Shown in pieces: positions 17,483 to 26,177 of a stretch of 64,000 nucleotides of DNA; the first letter of the stretch is position 1; each line of letters opens with the position of its first letter. The notes below the pieces were generated by a model. That model made no database searches, was not told where the DNA came from, and saw nothing but the letters and a program-made list of their open reading frames with translations. The position numbers and the translations under genes were made by a program. This stretch comes from Fibrella aestuarina BUZ 2 (lineage in GTDB: Bacteria > Bacteroidota > Bacteroidia > Cytophagales > Spirosomataceae): NCBI RefSeq assembly GCF_000331105.1, contig NC_020054.1, positions 6,206,815 through 6,270,814 of the forward strand. The letters run 5' to 3'.

Positions 17483-19627
17483 TTACGATACCGTCCCGCC
17501 GTTCCAGACCGCTTTGTGCGGCGGCAGCAAGGCCAGGGAGCCGTCGGCGTCTTCGGCCATCAGGATCATCCCCTGCGACTCCTGCCCCATCATCTTGCGG
17601 GGAGCCAGGTTGGCCAGGAACGTCACCTGCTGCCCAATCAGCTCTTCGGGCGTGAAATGCTTGGCAATCCCGCTCAGGATCTGCCGGCCGCCCATGCCAT
17701 CATCTACGCGCAGCTTCAGCAGTTTATCGCTTTTTGGCACACGCTCGGCTTCGGTGATAGTGCCGATGCGGATGTCAAGTTTCACGAAGTCATCATACGT
17801 GATGGTGTCTTTCGGGGCAGGAATGGTCGTTTCAGCGGCCTGTTCGAGCGCCTCGGGCGTACCATCGGTGGGGGCGCCCGAAATCGGGGCACCGGCGTTG
17901 TCGATTGCGTTCATTGCTTTGGTTTTGTTGAGTTTATCGATCTGAAGTTGAATGAAATCGTCTTCGAGTTTGGCGAAGAGCAATTCGGCCGGGGCCAGCT
18001 GGGTGCCCTCCACCAGCAGATCGGCGCGGCCCGCGTTGGTCCAGTCGAGCTTTCGGTCGGGGCTTGCCATCAGGTTAAGCTGAGCGCGGAGCTTTTCGGC
18101 CGTAAACGGCAGGAAGGGCTCGCACAGAATCGCCAGGTTGGCCGCAATCTGCAGCGCCCGGTTCAGCACTGTGTTGGCCCGTTGCGGGTCGGTTTTGGCG
18201 ACCTTCCAGGGTTCGGTTTCGGCAAAATACTTGTTGCCCAGCCGCGCCACGTCGAGCAGCAAGCCCAACGCCTCCCGAAACCGGTACTGCTCGATGGCCT
18301 GCCCGATCCGGTCGGGATACTGCGCCAGTTCGTCAAGCAATGCATGGTCCAGCGCCAGTTGGGTTTCGTCGTCAGACACCGATGTACCTGGCACCACGCC
18401 CCCGTTGAACTTGTGCGTGAGCACCACCGCCCGGTTGACGAAGTTGCCCAGAATAGCCACCAGTTCCGAATTGTTGCGGGTCTGGAAGTCTTTCCACGTA
18501 AACTCCGAATCTTTGGTTTCGGGCGCGTTGGCCGTCAATACGTACCGCAGCACATCCTGTTTGCCGGGCAGGTCGTCGAGGTATTCGTGCAGCCAGACCG
18601 CCCAGTTGCGCGACGTGCTAATCTTGTCGCCTTCGAGGTTCATAAACTCGTTGGCAGGTACGTTATCGGCCAGAATCAGGCTCCCTTCGGCCATGAGCAT
18701 GGCGGGGAAAATGATGCAGTGGAAGACGATGTTATCCTTCCCGATGAAGTGCACCAGCTTGGTATTCTGATCTTTCCAGTACAGCTCCCAGTCGCGGCCC
18801 TGCTCGGCGGCCCATTCTTTGGTCATGGAAATGTAGCCGATGGGGGCGTCGAACCACACGTACAGCACCTTGCCGTCGGCATCGGGTAGTGGCACCTTAA
18901 TGCCCCAATCGAGGTCGCGGGTCATGGCGCGCGGGCGAAGGCCCTCTTTTAGCCACGACTGGCACTGCCCAAACACGTTCGTTTTCCACTCGGTATGGCT
19001 GTTTACGTAGGCCTCGATATCGGGCTGCATCCGATCGAGGGGCAGGTTCCAGTTTTTGGTTTGCCGTTTTACGGGTTTCGAGCCGGAAAGCGTCGAGTGG
19101 GGCTCAATCAGTTCGTTCGGGCTGAGGGCCGTACCGCAGCGTTCGCACTGATCGCCGTAGGCATTGGGGTTGGCGCAGACGGGGCACGTACCCACGATGT
19201 AGCGGTCGGCCAGAAACTGGTTGGCCACTTCGTCGAAATACTGCTCGGTTACTTCCTCGTCGAAATAGCCTTTGTCGTACAGTGTCGTGAAGAACTGCTG
19301 CGACGTTTCGTGATGAACCGGGTTTGACGTGCGCGAGTAGATATCGAACGAGATGCCAAACTGCTCAAACGAGTCTTTGATCTGCGTGTAATACTTATCG
19401 ACCACCTGCTGCGGCGTCATGCCCTCTTTTTTGGCCCGGATGGTGATGGGTACGCCGTGCTCGTCGGTACCGGAGATAAACGCCACATCGCGGCCCGTGC
19501 TGCGGAGGTAGCGCACATAGATGTCGGCGGGCAGGTAGCAACCCGCCAAATGACCGATGTGGATCGGCCCGTTGGCGTAGATGAGCGCCGCCGTAACGGT
19601 AAATCGTTGTGGATTTTCGAGGGGCAT
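17483..19627 (-). CDS. metG: Methionine-tRNA ligase
   Basis: The 714-residue enzyme charges tRNA-Met. It has the class I HIGH motif at residues 23-26 ([10 protein letters not shown]), the zinc knuckle with two CxxC pairs (CPVC and CERC, about 148-168), the GTDEHG and DWGIKVPLP segments, the KMSKS equivalent as KISTS, an anticodon-binding helical domain, and a C-terminal tRNA-binding OB fold ([14 protein letters not shown] to the end, about 605-714), as in long MetG forms. I chose the ATG at 19627, just before [19 protein letters not shown]; the frame is open 35 codons upstream but that part is not enzyme-like. Confidence 0.97.
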   Translation of the reverse strand: MPLENPQRFTVTAALIYANGPIHIGHLAGCYLPADIYVRYLRSTGRDVAFISGTDEHGVPITIRAKKEGMTPQQVVDKYYTQIKDSFEQFGISFDIYSRTSNPVHHETSQQFFTTLYDKGYFDEEVTEQYFDEVANQFLADRYIVGTCPVCANPNAYGDQCERCGTALSPNELIEPHSTLSGSKPVKRQTKNWNLPLDRMQPDIEAYVNSHTEWKTNVFGQCQSWLKEGLRPRAMTRDLDWGIKVPLPDADGKVLYVWFDAPIGYISMTKEWAAEQGRDWELYWKDQNTKLVHFIGKDNIVFHCIIFPAMLMAEGSLILADNVPANEFMNLEGDKISTSRNWAVWLHEYLDDLPGKQDVLRYVLTANAPETKDSEFTWKDFQTRNNSELVAILGNFVNRAVVLTHKFNGGVVPGTSVSDDETQLALDHALLDELAQYPDRIGQAIEQYRFREALGLLLDVARLGNKYFAETEPWKVAKTDPQRANTVLNRALQIAANLAILCEPFLPFTAEKLRAQLNLMASPDRKLDWTNAGRADLLVEGTQLAPAELLFAKLEDDFIQLQIDKLNKTKAMNAIDNAGAPISGAPTDGTPEALEQAAETTIPAPKDTITYDDFVKLDIRIGTITEAERVPKSDKLLKLRVDDGMGGRQILSGIAKHFTPEELIGQQVTFLANLAPRKMMGQESQGMILMAEDADGSLALLPPHKAVWNGGTVS

Positions 19628-19890
19628 ATCAGACCGTTTAACATTCGCGGTGTAGCATTTGGCGCTGTTCGTAAACGAACCCGCGTTAAACACCAGCCAA
19701 CAAACGTCAAACTCATTTTCGTTGGGCCGCAAAATTAGCCAATTCAGGCGCTAACTGGTTACGTCGCCCCGGCGGATTCACGCCTTTATCCTGATTCGGT
19801 AACGTACCAAGACACACCCGACGGTAAAGGCGCGTTGCTGACGTATCCATTTCGAGAAATCGGGATTGATTTTGTCAATACTACTTAAAA

Positions 19891-19908
19891 ATACTGTCCA
19901 GACAGTAT
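19891..19908. promoter_or_regulatory. Operator-like palindrome ATACTGTC-CA-GACAGTAT
   Basis: The two 8-bp half sites are exact inverted copies with a 2-bp spacer. It sits 23 bp upstream of the candidate -7 element of the response-regulator operon, in the position expected of an activator site. A GTATAC lies again at 19959-19964, downstream of the promoter. The obvious candidate protein is the NarL-type response regulator encoded just downstream, as these bind short inverted repeats, but this is an inference. Confidence 0.5.
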
Positions 19909-19930
19909 ACGGCTAACTCACTCAGGTTCA

Positions 19931-19938
19931 TACATTTG
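19931..19938 (+). promoter_or_regulatory. Candidate -7 element of the response regulator/synthetase-like operon
   Basis: TACATTTG matches TAnnTTTG exactly and lies 54 bases before the ATG at 19993. The position of the 19891-19908 palindrome overlaps where the -33 region would be, which fits activator-dependent transcription. Confidence 0.4.
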
Positions 19939-19992
19939 CTCAGCTACTAACCATGTAGTATACAGTCCCTTCCCTTTGCTCTACCTACTCCA

Positions 19993-20652
19993 ATGGCACC
20001 CATCCACATCTTAGTTGCCGACGATCACCCGATTGTTGCCGATGGCCTGCGCATGCTCCTCGAATCAGTCGACGGGTTCGAGGTAGTCGGCACGGTGTAT
20101 AATGGCTGGCAGGCACTGAACTTCATCACGACCAACCCGGTCGATGTGGTCCTGACCGATTACCAGATGCCCGTGTTATCGGGGTTGGCGATGGCCAGTA
20201 AAGCGCGGGAACGCGATCTGAAAACCCGCCTTATCATGCTCACCATGAACGAGGACCCGCAGTGCATCCGCGATGCGCTTGAAGTGGGCATGGCCGGGTA
20301 CGTGGTGAAAAGCGCCGAAAAGCCTGAGCTCATCAAGGCGATCCGGTCGGTACACGCGGGCGAACGCTACCTCAGCAGCCGCATTCAACGGCAGCTTGCC
20401 GAATCAGACAAACCCCGCCCGACGGATGAGCCCACGACCCTCGACGAAGTGGCCGCCCTTACCAGACGGGAGCTGGAAATTCTGAAACTGATTACCGACG
20501 GCCTCACCAACATCGAAATTGGCGAACAGCTCTACATCAGCAGCACGACAGTCGAAACCCACCGCCGCAACCTGATGAAAAAGGTGGGCGTCAGCACCGC
20601 TATCGGTCTCATGCGCTGGAGCCTCCGCCACGGCCTCGTCAATGGCCTTTAA
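19993..20652 (+). CDS. NarL/FixJ family response regulator
   Basis: The 219-residue protein has a receiver domain (about residues 4-120) with the acidic pocket at D10-D11, phosphoacceptor D56 (VLTDYQMP) and the conserved K near residue 104 (YVVKSAEKP), then a LuxR-type helix-turn-helix (about 150-215, LTRRELEILKLITDGLTNIEIGEQLYISSTTVETHRRNLMKKVG). It should bind DNA when phosphorylated. The likely kinase is the TPR sensor kinase encoded at 24151-26040. It is the first gene of an operon with the 169-residue protein (25-bp gap) and the kinase-HopA1-LanC-like protein. Confidence 0.95.
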   Translation: MAPIHILVADDHPIVADGLRMLLESVDGFEVVGTVYNGWQALNFITTNPVDVVLTDYQMPVLSGLAMASKARERDLKTRLIMLTMNEDPQCIRDALEVGMAGYVVKSAEKPELIKAIRSVHAGERYLSSRIQRQLAESDKPRPTDEPTTLDEVAALTRRELEILKLITDGLTNIEIGEQLYISSTTVETHRRNLMKKVGVSTAIGLMRWSLRHGLVNGL

Positions 20653-20677
20653 CAACAGCACACTAACGCGTACCTTC

Positions 20678-21187
20678 ATGACACTCACCCAGGTTACCTC
20701 TATCGACGAAGTTGTCAAATTCTTCTCTGCTAATCCCCACGACAGGCAACCCGCCCCCGCAGACGTCGTGGAATTAGTAGCCTCTACGAAACCCGTCGAG
20801 CCCAATAATACACTTTACTGGGACGTTTGGCGAACCGATTACGCCAACAACACAACCCGATACCCATTTATCAGTGGCCAAGCGCAACTAATGCTGAGCC
20901 GACAGATCAAGATTGGCAATGATCCGTTTTCGGCAACCCTCATTTTTCCTTTTGATCTCACCGTCACTATCGCCAAGGTAGTAATCGATCAGCAGAAGGA
21001 TGAGATGACGATATGGGTGTACAAAAGCGCCCGTTACTGGCAGTACATCCGTAGCCTGGGGCGGTCTGTGGCCCGGGTCTTCGAAGATTTCCGCCCTGAT
21101 AGCCTGACCATTGGCATTCAACTGTTGGCCCAAATGGATTCGCAGACGCCGAGCCACACCGAAACAGCCGCCGCGCAGCCTGACTAA
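20678..21187 (+). CDS. Unknown 169-residue protein preceding the synthetase-like gene
   Basis: I do not recognise this protein. It has no signal peptide, no membrane span and no cysteine. The centre alternates strand-like segments (LTVTIAKVVID, MTIWVYKSARYW) and ends in helices (YIRSLGRSVARVFEDF) followed by a short polar tail rich in Ser and Thr (DSQTPSHTETAAAQPD). It lies 25 bp after the response regulator and 29 bp before the 974-residue kinase-HopA1-LanC-like gene, so it is very likely co-expressed with both. It could be a partner protein of the synthetase; a precursor-peptide role is possible but the folded look of residues 1-150 argues against it. An ATG 12 codons upstream overlaps the regulator gene and is less likely. 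Confidence 0.65.
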   Translation: MTLTQVTSIDEVVKFFSANPHDRQPAPADVVELVASTKPVEPNNTLYWDVWRTDYANNTTRYPFISGQAQLMLSRQIKIGNDPFSATLIFPFDLTVTIAKVVIDQQKDEMTIWVYKSARYWQYIRSLGRSVARVFEDFRPDSLTIGIQLLAQMDSQTPSHTETAAAQPD

Positions 21188-21216
21188 ACACCACTCATCT
21201 TCAGCCTGTTTAAACG

Positions 21217-24141
21217 ATGTTATTTTCTGGTTATCAGTTGGGGATTCATTTGCTCAACTCCACCTCTGAGTCGGTTTTGCTCGACCGGGCAGCCGTCGTT
21301 AAAGGGGATGAACGGGTTGACGTCTACGAGGCTCGGCTCAATTCGGTTAAGCCTACCCGAAACAGCACCTTTACGGTTGGCGGTCCGGTCGGCAGTACGT
21401 CGACCCGCTTTCTGGTCAAGCAACCGCAATTCAACGAAGCCGGGATGCTCTCCAGCCTGCGTAATGAAGTGTACATCCTTCAGTTATTACAGGCCGCCAA
21501 GATCAAGCAAGCTGACCTGTTTGTCGGTTTCGATCGGTTTCAATACCTGCTTTTTCAGCAAAGCATTGACGGTATCACCCTCAATGCAAACGCGTTGCCA
21601 CAAACGGATGTCCTGGTCAGGCTGTGCCGCCAGCTTGGGCCGCTGCTGTCTCAGGTTCACGCCATCAACCTCAAAGCCCTCGAGACACCCAAGCAGAACA
21701 GCGAGGATGCAGACAAACCGGCTCAATGGCCTAACCAGTTTGGTTACCGGAAACCGCTTTTCTTCGTATTGGCCATCCGCGACCTGAACGATCTGCTAGC
21801 CAATAACCCCAATCTGAACCAACAGGAAGTCATTCACCGGCTGACTAGGGAACGAAAAGAAGATGACCCGGAAAATGGCGAGCAGTATACCACCCTATTG
21901 AAGACTATTCAGACATGTACCTGGGAGCAGCACGCCCTGATTCATTACGACTTCAAGCTGGAGCACCTGCTGCTTAGCGATCAAAACGACATTAATGCCC
22001 TGATCGACTGGGAAATGGCCGACCTTGGTGATATTCACTGGGATCTGGCAACCGTTTGGTACGAGCTGCTGCGGCCGTTTATGATTACGAGTCGCCCGGT
22101 TGATACCGTCTTTCGAGCTAGTCTTGAACCGCTGAATCAATTGCTGGCCACTTACCAGTTTGCCGCCCCTGTCGATGTCTTCAAGCTAAGGCAGTTTCTG
22201 GGGATTGTGTTACTTCAGAAGTGTTTTTACAGCGCCCTGGGCGATGACCTCGAACTGGATCGGGGCCGCCAGTGGCTCGACCTCGCCGATACGCTACTGA
22301 CCACGAAAGGATCGGCCTCACTCCCCGACCCGCTGCCCAGCCAACCAACCCACTTTACCATAAAGCTGGCTGCCCCTCCGCAAAATCGTCCTTCGCGCCA
22401 CATCAACCCAAACAGCACCCGCGGGTCTTTGGGTGACGTTGATGAGCTGGTGAACACGTTGATCGAGCGACACGACGACATTTTATTGAAGGGACTACCA
22501 CTACGCGAGTTTATTTACCAATGGTACAACGGGAATCTCGACCGCCCGCTCGAAACGTCGGCCAAAGCGGAGATTGCCAAGCCGCCCCGGGTTGGTAACG
22601 AAATTCTGCTCGAAGATTATTGGTGGCGGGTCGAAGGTGTTTCGAGAAGCAACAACCAAGTGATCCGGAAAAGCAGTTGCCGACGGATGGCCACGCCCGG
22701 TACGTTTGTTTACCTGAGCCATGACGCCCGCAATCTACAGACGGGGGTAGCTTCCTACGTGAAGCACATCTTCCCCAATTTTGTCGTGCGGCCCAACGAC
22801 GCCCGCGACGACCGCAACGACCTGTGGGTGAATGGGTTACTGCAACTCCCGCAGGACTTCGCCAACTGGGTTCGCTTTTACTTCAATCTGAAAGGTAATT
22901 TCGACGGTATCAACCTCTTCATCGACACCCTGTCGGCCAAACTGAACGAACGGCAGATTCCCTTCCAGTTGAAGTTGCGTAACTCGCTGGCCAGCTACAC
23001 CCGTTCCGACTCAGCCATCCTGTTTATTCACCGTCAGCACACCAGCGCGGCCCTCGATTCGATCACCTACACGTATCACGTGCTTAGTAAGGCCGGGTTT
23101 ATTGATGACTCAGCATCGCCCAAGTTCACAAAAACGATCGGTGCGTTTGGCGGATTGTCATATGCCGAGAATCCGCCTCATGCAACCCTGAGTTTCGGCA
23201 CGTGGCGCGCTCAGTTGATTGCAGAAGCCATCGGAGATGATTTTTTAGCGACGACAATACCCGCCAGCTCGATACCGTCTTTACGGAAGCAGCTCAAGGA
23301 GAAAATCACCGACACGCTTCAGCGTGAAGGCTTCAACGTCTTTGAACTGTATCGCAATCCGTTCCCCAGCGAAGGCGAGTTCAAATACCGGATTGATAAG
23401 TTTGCTGACAGGCTTGAAACTCCCGCCCTGCTGGATGTGGGCCTGGGTACGTCGATCACGTTTCTACCCCAGCAACGTTTTTTGAAAGCGGCCCGCGACG
23501 TTGGCTTTACCCTCTGCCGGGAAGCCGTCTGGTACGGCGACGCCTGTACGTGGTTCTGCTTCCAGAAAGACGAAGCGGGTGCTTACCTATTCGCAACGGC
23601 AACACGGGCAGAGCAGCTAGGCATTGCCTTGTTTCTTGCCCAATTGGCGCTACTCTGCCCCCAGGAGCGCATCTTCGTCGAATGCCTGCGGGGCTGTTTT
23701 CCCGACTACTCTGAGCCACTTAAGGAATGCATCGAAAAAATCGTAGACGCGATTCGTAACCTGCCCAGCCAGCTTGCCGTTCCCACCACGAATCAGACCG
23801 TCGATTACCTGGTATTGCGGGCGGTACTCTATGGATCGCTAGATGCTGCTGAACGTCGGAAAAGTCTCCCGCTCGCCGAAGCCCTGCTCACTAAGTACAT
23901 AAACCGACGCATGCCCTTTCCCAACGGGTATGTGGTCGATGCCAACAATTTGGTGAGCAGTGAATTTAATCCCACGTTGACTCATGGGCTGGCAGCGTTA
24001 GGCTACTTTTTCCTCCTGTTCGTCGAAAATCCAGACGTAACGATCGAAGACCTTGGAAAACTGTACGACACGTCGAGTTTGCATGGTCTGATCAACTGGC
24101 GAGACGCCTGGCAGTGGAAGCCGTATGAATATTTGCTATAA
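21217..24141 (+). CDS. Fused APH-like kinase / HopA1-like / LanC-like protein (class V lanthipeptide synthetase-like)
   Basis: The 974-residue protein appears to hold three domains. Residues about 60-345 look like an aminoglycoside phosphotransferase-type kinase: candidate ATP lysine K68, E84, catalytic loop H243-Y-D245-F-K247, and metal-binding D264 in IDWEMADLGD; the usual Asn of the loop is replaced by His250. Residues about 455-705 match the HopA1 effector family pattern: PFQLK at 582-586, YTRSDSAILF at 594-603, FTKTIGAFGGLSYAENP and SFGTWRAQLIAEA at 659-671. Residues about 770-974 resemble the two ends of a LanC cyclase (WYGDACTWF, LGIALFLAQLALL at 801-813, LTHGLAALGYFFLL at 921-934) but lack the zinc Cys and Cys-His motifs and are only half the usual length. 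In class V lanthipeptide and thioviridamide-type pathways separate kinase and HopA1-like proteins phosphorylate and dehydrate Ser/Thr. That this fusion does the same is inference. Confidence 0.65.
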   Translation: MLFSGYQLGIHLLNSTSESVLLDRAAVVKGDERVDVYEARLNSVKPTRNSTFTVGGPVGSTSTRFLVKQPQFNEAGMLSSLRNEVYILQLLQAAKIKQADLFVGFDRFQYLLFQQSIDGITLNANALPQTDVLVRLCRQLGPLLSQVHAINLKALETPKQNSEDADKPAQWPNQFGYRKPLFFVLAIRDLNDLLANNPNLNQQEVIHRLTRERKEDDPENGEQYTTLLKTIQTCTWEQHALIHYDFKLEHLLLSDQNDINALIDWEMADLGDIHWDLATVWYELLRPFMITSRPVDTVFRASLEPLNQLLATYQFAAPVDVFKLRQFLGIVLLQKCFYSALGDDLELDRGRQWLDLADTLLTTKGSASLPDPLPSQPTHFTIKLAAPPQNRPSRHINPNSTRGSLGDVDELVNTLIERHDDILLKGLPLREFIYQWYNGNLDRPLETSAKAEIAKPPRVGNEILLEDYWWRVEGVSRSNNQVIRKSSCRRMATPGTFVYLSHDARNLQTGVASYVKHIFPNFVVRPNDARDDRNDLWVNGLLQLPQDFANWVRFYFNLKGNFDGINLFIDTLSAKLNERQIPFQLKLRNSLASYTRSDSAILFIHRQHTSAALDSITYTYHVLSKAGFIDDSASPKFTKTIGAFGGLSYAENPPHATLSFGTWRAQLIAEAIGDDFLATTIPASSIPSLRKQLKEKITDTLQREGFNVFELYRNPFPSEGEFKYRIDKFADRLETPALLDVGLGTSITFLPQQRFLKAARDVGFTLCREAVWYGDACTWFCFQKDEAGAYLFATATRAEQLGIALFLAQLALLCPQERIFVECLRGCFPDYSEPLKECIEKIVDAIRNLPSQLAVPTTNQTVDYLVLRAVLYGSLDAAERRKSLPLAEALLTKYINRRMPFPNGYVVDANNLVSSEFNPTLTHGLAALGYFFLLFVENPDVTIEDLGKLYDTSSLHGLINWRDAWQWKPYEYLL

Positions 24142-24150
24142 GCTAGCCGA

Positions 24151-26040
24151 TCAGGTAGTTACCGGAACCATAATCTCGACACAATTGCCGACGGGGTCAG
24201 CCGGGTAGTGATGCAGCGTGGCACCAATGTTTTCGGCCCGACTTAACACGCTGGACAACCCCTTGCCTTTTCCATTGCCCTTGAAATCATACACCTGGCC
24301 GTTATCGTGCAGCTCGATCATCGTACCCTCGTTGGTTTGGTTGGTGAACGCGATAATGACCTGCGTGGCTGTCGAGTGCTTCATCAGGTTGGTGGTGAGC
24401 TCAAGCAGGATGCAGTACAGCTCAATGTCGGTTTGCTTGTTGAACTGGGGGGTTGCGTCGGCAATGAGCTTGAACTGCATGCGTTTGTTCACGTTCAGAT
24501 CGGCTACCAGATTCGACAGCGCGGCGTAGAGGCCCTTTGTCTCCAACACAGCGGGTAGCAGGTTGTGCGAGATGTTGCGCACTTCATGGTAGGCATCGCC
24601 TAGTAGTTCAAATACGCGCTGATACACCTGCTGTTCCGCCGGATGCAGAACGTCGGTATCAATGGCCTGCATCTGAAACCGAATGCCCGAGATCATGCTG
24701 CCAAGATTATCATGGAGCTCAGACGCTACTCGTCGGCGCTCCAGCGTCTGGCCGCGCGTCATAGCCGTTTTGATCTCATCGTAGGCCGCCTGCAACTGCC
24801 GGGTACGTTCTTCTACCCGCCCCTCCAGCTCCTGATTGAAGGCTGTCAGCCGGGTGTTAGCCTGCTCAATTTGCTCATTTTGCTGAGCGATTTTGCGGTT
24901 TTTCCGGCGCAAAAGCCGTTGGTTAAACACAAAATAGAGCAGAAATAGGCAAGCCGCCGCTACACCTACCATCAGGCTCGTTGTCCGGAAGCGTTCCTTG
25001 GTCAGTTCGGCTTCTTTTTTCTCGTTTTCGTAGGCGTAACGAAGCCCATCGATGCTTTTCTTCTTGAGGATTTTGTCGTTGATCAGCTTCAGCGAATCAT
25101 ACCGCTCGAGGTCCCTGATCGACTCACCGAGCAGGCCGTTGGCTTTTTCAGCTCTGTAGGCGGCATCGGCAATGTACGCCCCGAAAAACGGTTGGGCGGC
25201 GGGCGTCATCTGCTTGGCCAGATTGGTCAGTTCGAGCGCTTTTACGTTGTTGCCCATACCCAGGTAAGCCAGTGCCTGTTCGCTGATCGCGAAGGCCTTA
25301 TTGTCAGGCGTACGTTGACCGAAGTAGGCAATCGAGCGCTCCAGGTAGTCGATACTTCGCTGCCAGTGGCTGGCTTTGCGCTCTGCTGATCCCAGGTTTG
25401 AGTAGGTCCAGGCAAGGGCCAACGAATCCTTCCGCCGGTGTGCGTCACGAATCACCTCCAAAAACAGAGAACTGGCCTTCCCATAGGCTGCCAAATTCAT
25501 GTAGCAGAGCCCGATGTTGTTTTTAACTATTACATAATCGCGGGCGGTGGCGATGCGTGGGTTGCCCTGCTCAATAGCCAGCGTCTTTTTATAATGCATC
25601 ATCGCCAGCCTATATTCTTCGAGCGAGAAATAACAGGTCCCTAGCTGGCTGTGGCAACGGGCGAAAAATGCCATGGGTGCCTCGGTCCGCTCGCCCGTTT
25701 TGAGGGCGTCGATACACTGGTCGATGGCCTGATAGATGTAGTTCTTGCGAAAGAGCAGTATACCCTGATACAACTGCTGCCAGGGCTGGGCGGCGGTCCA
25801 GCGGTGCGCGGCGATCAGCTGACGGGTACGTTGCAGGTACGTGTCGGCCAGCGTGTCGTTTTTTTCGAGCAGCACCAGTTCCCACAGGGTTTGCAACCGG
25901 GCTGTGTCGTTGCGGATCGACGTACCCGGCGCTGGCAATCGGGTCAGGACGGCCCGCAGGCTATCCAACCGATTTGCCGACTGCGCGACGGATGGCGCGC
26001 AGCAAACCAATACTAAGAACGCCGCCAGAGCGACTCGCAT
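24151..26040 (-). CDS. TPR-containing sensor histidine kinase (HisKA_3/NarX type)
   Basis: The 629-residue protein has a signal peptide (residues 1-20), a periplasmic region of TPR-like helices (about 60-320, with YQGILLFRKNYIYQAIDQCI, SQLGTCYFSLEEYRLAMMHYKKTLA, NNIGLCYMNLAAYGKAS), one membrane span (about 354-373), a coiled coil (380-425), the HisKA_3 phosphoacceptor H443 in ELHDNLGSM, and a HATPase domain (about 530-627, GNGKGKGLSSVLSRAENIGA). Such kinases partner NarL-type regulators, and the only one here is at 19993. The gene converges on the synthetase-like gene with only 9 bp between stops. Its first 21 bases lie in a perfect 38-bp inverted repeat. Confidence 0.93.
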   Translation of the reverse strand: MRVALAAFLVLVCCAPSVAQSANRLDSLRAVLTRLPAPGTSIRNDTARLQTLWELVLLEKNDTLADTYLQRTRQLIAAHRWTAAQPWQQLYQGILLFRKNYIYQAIDQCIDALKTGERTEAPMAFFARCHSQLGTCYFSLEEYRLAMMHYKKTLAIEQGNPRIATARDYVIVKNNIGLCYMNLAAYGKASSLFLEVIRDAHRRKDSLALAWTYSNLGSAERKASHWQRSIDYLERSIAYFGQRTPDNKAFAISEQALAYLGMGNNVKALELTNLAKQMTPAAQPFFGAYIADAAYRAEKANGLLGESIRDLERYDSLKLINDKILKKKSIDGLRYAYENEKKEAELTKERFRTTSLMVGVAAACLFLLYFVFNQRLLRRKNRKIAQQNEQIEQANTRLTAFNQELEGRVEERTRQLQAAYDEIKTAMTRGQTLERRRVASELHDNLGSMISGIRFQMQAIDTDVLHPAEQQVYQRVFELLGDAYHEVRNISHNLLPAVLETKGLYAALSNLVADLNVNKRMQFKLIADATPQFNKQTDIELYCILLELTTNLMKHSTATQVIIAFTNQTNEGTMIELHDNGQVYDFKGNGKGKGLSSVLSRAENIGATLHHYPADPVGNCVEIMVPVTT

Positions 26041-26112
26041 AGCAGGTACGTCGTTTTGGGTCTGAATATAGCCGAAAACGACGTACCTGCTATGCGAGTC
26101 GCTCTGGCGGCG
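26020..26112. repeat. Perfect 38-bp inverted repeat covering the sensor kinase start codon
   Basis: Arms at 26020-26057 and 26075-26112 are exact reverse complements separated by 17 bases. The left arm contains the first seven codons of the kinase (MRVALAA) and 17 bases of its leader. In the kinase mRNA the upstream arm would pair with the start region and hide the ATG. On the plus strand the right arm creates a mirror ATG at 26092 with a 17-codon frame (MRVALAAILTLGVASGR). The arms also contain a GGTACGT/ACGTACC pair. Confidence 0.85.
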
Positions 26113-26177
26113 ATCTTAACCCTTGGCGTAGCATCAGGCCGATGATGGGGCTGGGTACGTTGCGGGCGGCTACCGGC

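Larger units (their letters stand above)
19628..19992. other. Divergent regulatory spacer between metG and the response-regulator operon
   Basis: This 365-bp gap holds no convincing gene. From right to left it contains the candidate promoter TACATTTG (19931-19938), an 18-bp operator-like palindrome (19891-19908), a second GTATAC at 19959-19964 and one AACGTACC motif at 19801-19808. The metG promoter must also lie here but only an imperfect match is visible. Confidence 0.6.

Noticed and set aside
17420..18889. Long plus-strand open frame of 489 codons
   Set aside because: It is antisense to metG, which is certain from its motifs; the frame shows no family features.
21188..21216. Small lanthipeptide precursor gene between the 169-residue and 974-residue genes
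   Set aside because: The gap is only 29 bp and holds no frame. I saw no small Cys/Ser/Thr-rich frame in 19628-19992 either, so no precursor is claimed.
26092..26145. 17-codon plus-strand frame MRVALAAILTLGVASGR as a gene
   Set aside because: It comes from the inverted copy of the kinase start and stops at once; it is noted as a structural oddity, not as a coding sequence.
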